This document shows positions 60,410 through 64,000 of a stretch of DNA of 64,000 bases, piece by piece. Both the position numbers and the translations under genes were made by a program. Every line of letters starts with the position of its first letter. The stretch's first letter is position 1. This stretch comes from Bacteroidota bacterium (GTDB lineage: Bacteria; Bacteroidota; Bacteroidia; NS11-12g; UBA955), in NCBI GenBank assembly GCA_030682255.1, contig JAUXOK010000027.1, forward strand, positions 62,001 to 126,000, written 5' to 3'. The notes under the pieces were generated by a model. The model was not told the origin of the DNA and ran no database searches. It saw only the letters and a list, made by a program, of their open reading frames with translations.

Positions 60410-61056
60410 TTTTTTTTAGCCATCTTATCAAACACCGCCATGTATTTAATACCTTTATTAACATATTGCGGGTGGTGAGTTTTTGAAATACCTGATTTTG
60501 GAAATGGTTTGCCTGCATTGTGAATGTGAAAGGCGTCTTTAAAACGTTTTTGACGTAAATATTTACCATAGGTTAAATCAATCCATTTGACACCATAGTA
60601 TACGCCATCATCTCCCCTGATATCCTTTATTTTGATGTCTAACAATAAGCATTTATAACCCATTAATTGAAATGGTCCCCAACTACTAGCTAGGTTTTTT
60701 AATGCCTCATCACTTGCATCCTCTACCATGTCTTTTGTTACGTGCTCGTAATTATTCAATTTGCCATCTCTAACTTGTTTCAATCTTTTAAAAACATGTT
60801 TTTCGAATCGTGGTTTGATTTTTTTTGCACCTCCACATTCCATCATACAAAGTGCTTTTAGATAATTAGCTGGTAAATCAAAGGTTTCAGCAGCTTCATT
60901 GATGGACTCACCATAGTTTTCTATCAATACTTCAACACCTTGCTTTTCATCACCATCTTGCCACTTGTTTTTTAGGTAAGGCCATATGTAAACTACAAAA
61001 ACAACACCTGAAATCAATGTCAAAAACAAATAAAATAAGGTTTTAAAGTTTTTCAT
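60406..61056 (-). CDS. Lysozyme-like/transglycosylase-fold protein with N-terminal membrane anchor
   Basis: I start at the ATG at 61056 (MKNFKTLFYLFLTLISG, a transmembrane helix to about residue 27); an in-frame upstream start at 61146 adds 30 unlikely residues. Of 216 residues, the region about 60-175 carries LPANYLKALCMMECGG (catalytic-type Glu), SSWGPFQLMGYKC and FHIHNAGKP, the Glu/SxxG-Q/N-x-G pattern of soluble lytic transglycosylases or related muramidases. It would cleave peptidoglycan from the inner-membrane side. Assignment is by motif only. Confidence 0.65.
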   Translation of the reverse strand: MKNFKTLFYLFLTLISGVVFVVYIWPYLKNKWQDGDEKQGVEVLIENYGESINEAAETFDLPANYLKALCMMECGGAKKIKPRFEKHVFKRLKQVRDGKLNNYEHVTKDMVEDASDEALKNLASSWGPFQLMGYKCLLLDIKIKDIRGDDGVYYGVKWIDLTYGKYLRQKRFKDAFHIHNAGKPFPKSGISKTHHPQYVNKGIKYMAVFDKMAKKN

Positions 61057-61568
61057 AAAATACTTGCAAAGTAAAGATAAAAAAGATTGATTTATTATAA
61101 GTGATACAATAAAAAGTTTTTTATGACATTCTAATAGATAATACAATTCAAATAATAAAATGCAATTGCTACCATTACTAAAGCGCTCACTATGATAAAG
61201 CTATACTAAAAAATAAGTTTAATTTATTTAAATTTATAAATGTTCCTTATTTGTTTGGCGAAAACACTTTTTTGAAATATTATTGCAAGAAAAAGATGAT
61301 ATTTAATGAAGCTGTTAGGATTACACAAACACAAAAATTTACTATTTAACAAACAATAAAATATCGAAACGTCAAGATTACAGAAATATTCATCAGCGGA
61401 TTTTTTTCATTGCCATAGTTCGACAAGTTCTAAATAGTGTTGCTTTAATTGATTTTTTTGGTTTCGTTAACTAACTCAATTTGATAGCCATTTTTTTAAA
61501 ATATCCTAAAATTCAGGCTTATGAAAATAATAATAAGTTCAAAATAATCAAAAAATAAAGACAAACAT
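61057..61568. other. Intergenic region, 512 bp
   Basis: AT-rich spacer between the lysozyme-like gene and the lipocalin gene (divergent). No ORF with ribosome binding site, hairpin or TAnnTTTG element that I trust. It likely contains both promoters. Confidence 0.4.
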
Positions 61569-62096
61569 ATGAAAACATACAAATCAGTATTTATATCATT
61601 AATATTAATAAATACATTAATAACTTCAAGATTGAATGCTCAAGCCTTACAAACAGTGCCAAGTGTAGATCTTAATAAATATTCCGGCAAATGGTATGAA
61701 ATAGCCTCATATCCACAACGGTTTCAAAAAGGCTGTCATTGCACAACAGCCGAATATACTTTAAGTGATAAAAATTATGTAATAGTTGAAAACAGGTGTA
61801 ATAAAGACAGTGTAAATGGCAAGCAGTCATACATTAAAGGAAAAGCTTTTGTTGAAAAGAAATCGGGAAATGCAAAGTTGAAGGTTCAGTTTTTTTGGCC
61901 ATTTAAAGGAAAATATTGGATCATTGATTTGGCAGAAGATTATAGTTATGCTGTTGTTAGCCACCCAAACAAAAAGTACTTATGGATTCTTTCGAGAACT
62001 TCCAAAATGGACAATGACGTTTATCTAAAGATTTTATCAAGACTTAAATTGAAAGGTTATGATTTAACTAAAATTTTAATAACCGAACAACTTTGA
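61569..62096 (+). CDS. Lipocalin (Blc-like)
   Basis: 175 residues with a signal peptide (ISLILINTLITSRLNAQ). The lipocalin structurally conserved regions are clear: DLNKYSGKWYEIASYPQRFQ with GxW, CHCTTAEYTLSDKN, FWPFKGKYWIIDLAEDYSYA, and YLWILSRTSKMD. Blc-type proteins bind lysophospholipids or fatty acids at the envelope. No lipobox Cys at the signal end, so it is probably soluble in the periplasm, unlike lipid-anchored Blc. It stands alone between two long intergenic regions. Confidence 0.9.
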   Translation: MKTYKSVFISLILINTLITSRLNAQALQTVPSVDLNKYSGKWYEIASYPQRFQKGCHCTTAEYTLSDKNYVIVENRCNKDSVNGKQSYIKGKAFVEKKSGNAKLKVQFFWPFKGKYWIIDLAEDYSYAVVSHPNKKYLWILSRTSKMDNDVYLKILSRLKLKGYDLTKILITEQL

Positions 62097-62676
62097 TTTT
62101 CCCTTTGATTAACCAGTCACAATATAGTAATTATTATACAATTGTTATTTGTTCATTGGCAATAGGCATAATGAACGTTCATGCTATTTTGAGATTGTGT
62201 GGTTAATTTTTTTTTATGAATTCCACTCATCAAGGATACTGAAAATTGCCAACTTCTTGAAGATGCAAATTAAGAAACTATCCCAAAAAATTGGGACAGG
62301 TGTTAAAATCATGAAGAGATATTGAGATCTAGTTTAACCATAGCAGTGAAGCTAAACAGATTCTATAGAGCCAATATGATATAAATGGATAGTTTAAAAA
62401 AATAATTAGCCGATTGATGACATCTATTTTTTTGATATGATATGCTTTGCAAAAAGTTTTTTGATTTATTTGAATGCTTGCTTTTATTTCCTTTTGCTTA
62501 TCATATCAATTTTTTATTTCTGACTTTTGTCTATTTTTACACCCATAATAACGATCTTGTGGTGAATAAAGGGTTTTTCGCAGATTGCTATTATAAGTAA
62601 ATTAATTAATTAAAATTGTATAGGCGAAACCCGAAAAGCCTTTAAATAGAGTAGGGGATAAATTAATAAAAAAAAC
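62097..62676. other. Intergenic region with palindromes, 580 bp
   Basis: Holds TCCCAA-AAAA-TTGGGA at about 62281-62296. Further right is a larger imperfect inverted repeat: AAAGGGTTTTTCGC (about 62567) against GCGAAACCC plus GAAAAGCCTTT (about 62623), with the palindrome TTAATTAATTAA near its centre. No ORF is supported in the interval. It could be decayed mobile DNA or a structured leader of the following gene. Confidence 0.4.
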
Positions 62677-63567
62677 ATGACAAACCCACCATTTCAATCT
62701 GTTAATATGAAATCGCAAATCATTTCTAATGTATTAGATATTTTAACTGGTGTTTTAACGGCTTTGATAACTTTTGCTATTATGAGTTATTTTTCAATAA
62801 ATTGGGGATTTCTATTAATGACACCTTTTCCAATTATATTAGGTTTCCTTAGAGGAAAGAATTCTAAAGAAAGTCTCATAATAAAAGTTGCTTTAATGAA
62901 TATTTTATATTTTTTATTGGTTTTTGCCATAATGAATGGTGTCTATCATCTATTAATAATTTTTGCTGCTGCAATTTTTGGAACAGCTTTAGGGATTTAT
63001 ATTAGACGAGAACATTCAATATCCAAATTCAGGGCTTTGCTCAGTTTAGTTCTATATTACATCATTGTTTTTTTTGTTTTTTGGGGTTTGCCAAGTTATT
63101 TTGATTTAACAATGTGGCGAAAACAGTCGATTGTAGCACCTGAATACAAGCTTCTTTCTCAAGAAAAAGACACTTTAAGTTCATCGGATTACACCAATAA
63201 AGTTGTTGTAATGGATTTTTGGGGAACCTGGTGTAGACCATGCATTGAAGAATTTCCAGAAATGGAAAAAGCTTATAAAAACTATAAAGGCAATAAAGAG
63301 GTCGCTTTTTTTATAGTTAATTCGAATATGAATGGCGACAATTTTGACAAAACAATGAAGTTTATAAATCGAAATTCATACGACCTTCCATTTGTATTTG
63401 ACATTGAAAGGATTACAGCAGATAAATTTGATGTAACGTCATTGCCTACTGTTATAATAATTGATAAAAAAGGAATTATCAGGTATAAACATTATGGTTA
63501 TCAAGAATCCTCAAATTTTAATAAAAAATTATGCGGTTATATTGACGAATTATTAGAAGAAAAGTAA
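62677..63567 (+). CDS. Four-helix membrane domain fused to TlpA-like thioredoxin
   Basis: 296 residues (an alternative start at 62707 drops 10 residues). Residues about 20-145 contain four hydrophobic segments (ILDILTGVLTALITFAIM, NILYFLLVFAIM, LIIFAAAIFGTALGIYI, LSLVLYYIIVFFVFWG). A thioredoxin domain follows (about 155-296) with CxxC as CRPC in MDFWGTWCRPCIEEFP and the cis-Pro in VTSLPTVIII. It is probably an inner-membrane-anchored periplasmic disulfide oxidoreductase. The four-helix part resembles nothing named to me. It is followed by a small MFS remnant. Confidence 0.8.
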   Translation: MTNPPFQSVNMKSQIISNVLDILTGVLTALITFAIMSYFSINWGFLLMTPFPIILGFLRGKNSKESLIIKVALMNILYFLLVFAIMNGVYHLLIIFAAAIFGTALGIYIRREHSISKFRALLSLVLYYIIVFFVFWGLPSYFDLTMWRKQSIVAPEYKLLSQEKDTLSSSDYTNKVVVMDFWGTWCRPCIEEFPEMEKAYKNYKGNKEVAFFIVNSNMNGDNFDKTMKFINRNSYDLPFVFDIERITADKFDVTSLPTVIIIDKKGIIRYKHYGYQESSNFNKKLCGYIDELLEEK

Positions 63568-63596
63568 TATAAACGTATATTTGAAAAAATATTAGA

Positions 63597-63773
63597 ATGG
63601 CAAAAAGTATACAACTTGGGTTGAAAGAGAATTGGAAACAATTTACCATTGGTGCCATTATCTCGGGTTTTACTGCCGATATGTTTGGTATTGAGTATGC
63701 CATACTAATTATTGAAATATTAACAATTATTTCTGCATTAATTATTGCATTTAGAATACCAAAACTAATTTAA
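63597..63773 (+). pseudogene. Collapsed MFS transporter remnant, 58 codons
   Basis: The frame reads MAKSIQLGLKENWKQFTIGA and then GFTADMFGIEYAILIIEILT ending FRIPKLI. The first 17 residues match the usual N-terminus of a Bacteroidota MFS transporter (LGLKENWKQFT). The rest resembles the last transmembrane helix of such proteins (adjacent G-x-x-AD-x-FG-x-x-WA pattern and a terminal helix). About 330 internal residues appear to be missing, with the frame intact. It may be an in-frame deletion product; a short natural membrane protein is the alternative. Confidence 0.5.
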
Positions 63774-63833
63774 AATCAGTTTGAATCTGATTGACGAAGA
63801 TAAGTTGAAGCAAACTTATTAATTTAAAAAAAC

Positions 63834-64000
63834 TTAATATTGTTCATACCAACTAAATTTATCATGAACAATTTGTGATTTTTCTTTTTTTAAATAATTA
63901 AGAAACGAAGTTGAAACAGGCGAATGTTTTTTGCCTTTTAGCCAGATTAAACTCCAAGTTGTTGTGATTGGTAATCCTTTAATAGGGATGATTTGCAATT
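63834..64000 (-). CDS. LysR-family regulator, C-terminal part (cut by window edge)
   Basis: The minus-strand frame from the right edge to TAA (complement of 63834-63836) encodes LQIIPIKGLPITTTWSLIWL and ends KFSWYEQY. The P-I-x-x-x-W-x-L-I-W-L-K-x-K-x-x-S-P pattern followed by a terminal helix is the end of a LysR-type substrate-binding domain. The HTH lies beyond the window. It is convergent with the MFS remnant, which could have been its target. Confidence 0.65.
   Translation of the reverse strand, partial: LQIIPIKGLPITTTWSLIWLKGKKHSPVSTSFLNYLKKEKSQIVHDKFSWYEQY

Noticed and set aside
1-64000. CRISPR arrays, prophage or complete insertion sequences.
   Set aside because: I saw no regularly spaced direct repeats, no transposase or integrase motifs and no phage structural genes in the window.
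1-64000. Type IX secretion C-terminal sorting signals on exported enzymes (M1 peptidase, GH3 fusion, OmpA protein).
   Set aside because: The C-termini end in barrel-like or catalytic-domain sequence; no typical sorting domain (about 80 residues with a terminal KxxxK pattern) was recognised.

Overview
The window is AT-rich chromosomal DNA (by eye about one third G+C) from a member of the Bacteroidota. The evidence is the set of phylum-typical families (ParA-ParB-DUF5683 block, DUF5686/carboxypeptidase-regulatory-like outer-membrane protein, type IX secretion Plug and PorX, rhomboid with a C-terminal tail, NagZ/serine-hydrolase fusion) and promoters of the TAnnTTTG (-7) type. I cannot place it below phylum with confidence. 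It is mostly a core-genome region with tightly packed genes and few mobile elements.

Layout. 0-4.5 kb: N-terminal part of yidC running off the left edge, an OmpA-family protein with MORN-like repeats, a lipoprotein, a nested palindromic repeat beside a broken small ORF, and a HigBA-type toxin-antitoxin pair. 4.6-12.3 kb: alaS, then divergently an M23 peptidase, a MerR regulator, a coiled-coil membrane protein, pfkA and recN. 12.3-17.4 kb (minus strand): kdsB, a large DUF5686 outer-membrane protein, and a two-gene type III polyketide synthase plus membrane methyltransferase cassette. 17.7-22 kb: an M1 aminopeptidase, small unknown proteins and a GC-rich structured element. 22.2-25.6 kb: DUF5683-parB-parA-UPF0173 hydrolase, a short AT-rich gap with DnaA-box-like sites (candidate origin), and tRNA-Leu(CAA). 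25.7-36 kb: purD, DUF502, a sigma factor/lycopene cyclase pair in opposite orientation, queD-folE, prfB with its programmed +1 frameshift, a secreted TPR protein, rhomboid, an endonuclease/phosphatase-fold protein and accA.

36-41 kb (minus): the translation cluster thrS-infC-rpmI-rplT, with a long extra tail on L20, plus hisS preceded by the SRP RNA. 41.3-47 kb (plus): an ECF sigma factor, an ABC-F ATPase, the type IX secretion Plug and PorX genes in tandem, and a 47-residue basic protein with its own promoter and terminator. 47.2-50.9 kb (minus): a GH3/serine hydrolase fusion with enoyl-CoA hydratase. 50.9-60.4 kb (plus): TlpA-like thioredoxin, LysE exporter, POT peptide transporter, SulP transporter, then a run of envelope genes (lipoprotein, DUF2147, outer-membrane barrel, amidohydrolase). 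60.4-64 kb: a lysozyme-like protein, lipocalin, a membrane-anchored thioredoxin, an apparent deletion remnant of an MFS transporter, and the C-terminus of a LysR regulator at the right edge.

Nothing here is clearly a new defence or mobile system. The most interesting items are the type III PKS cassette, the candidate origin next to parAB, the GC-rich hairpin element near 21.5 kb, the nested palindrome near 3.75 kb, the L20 tail with the structured rpmI-rplT spacer, the collapsed MFS gene, and the Plug-PorX pair.
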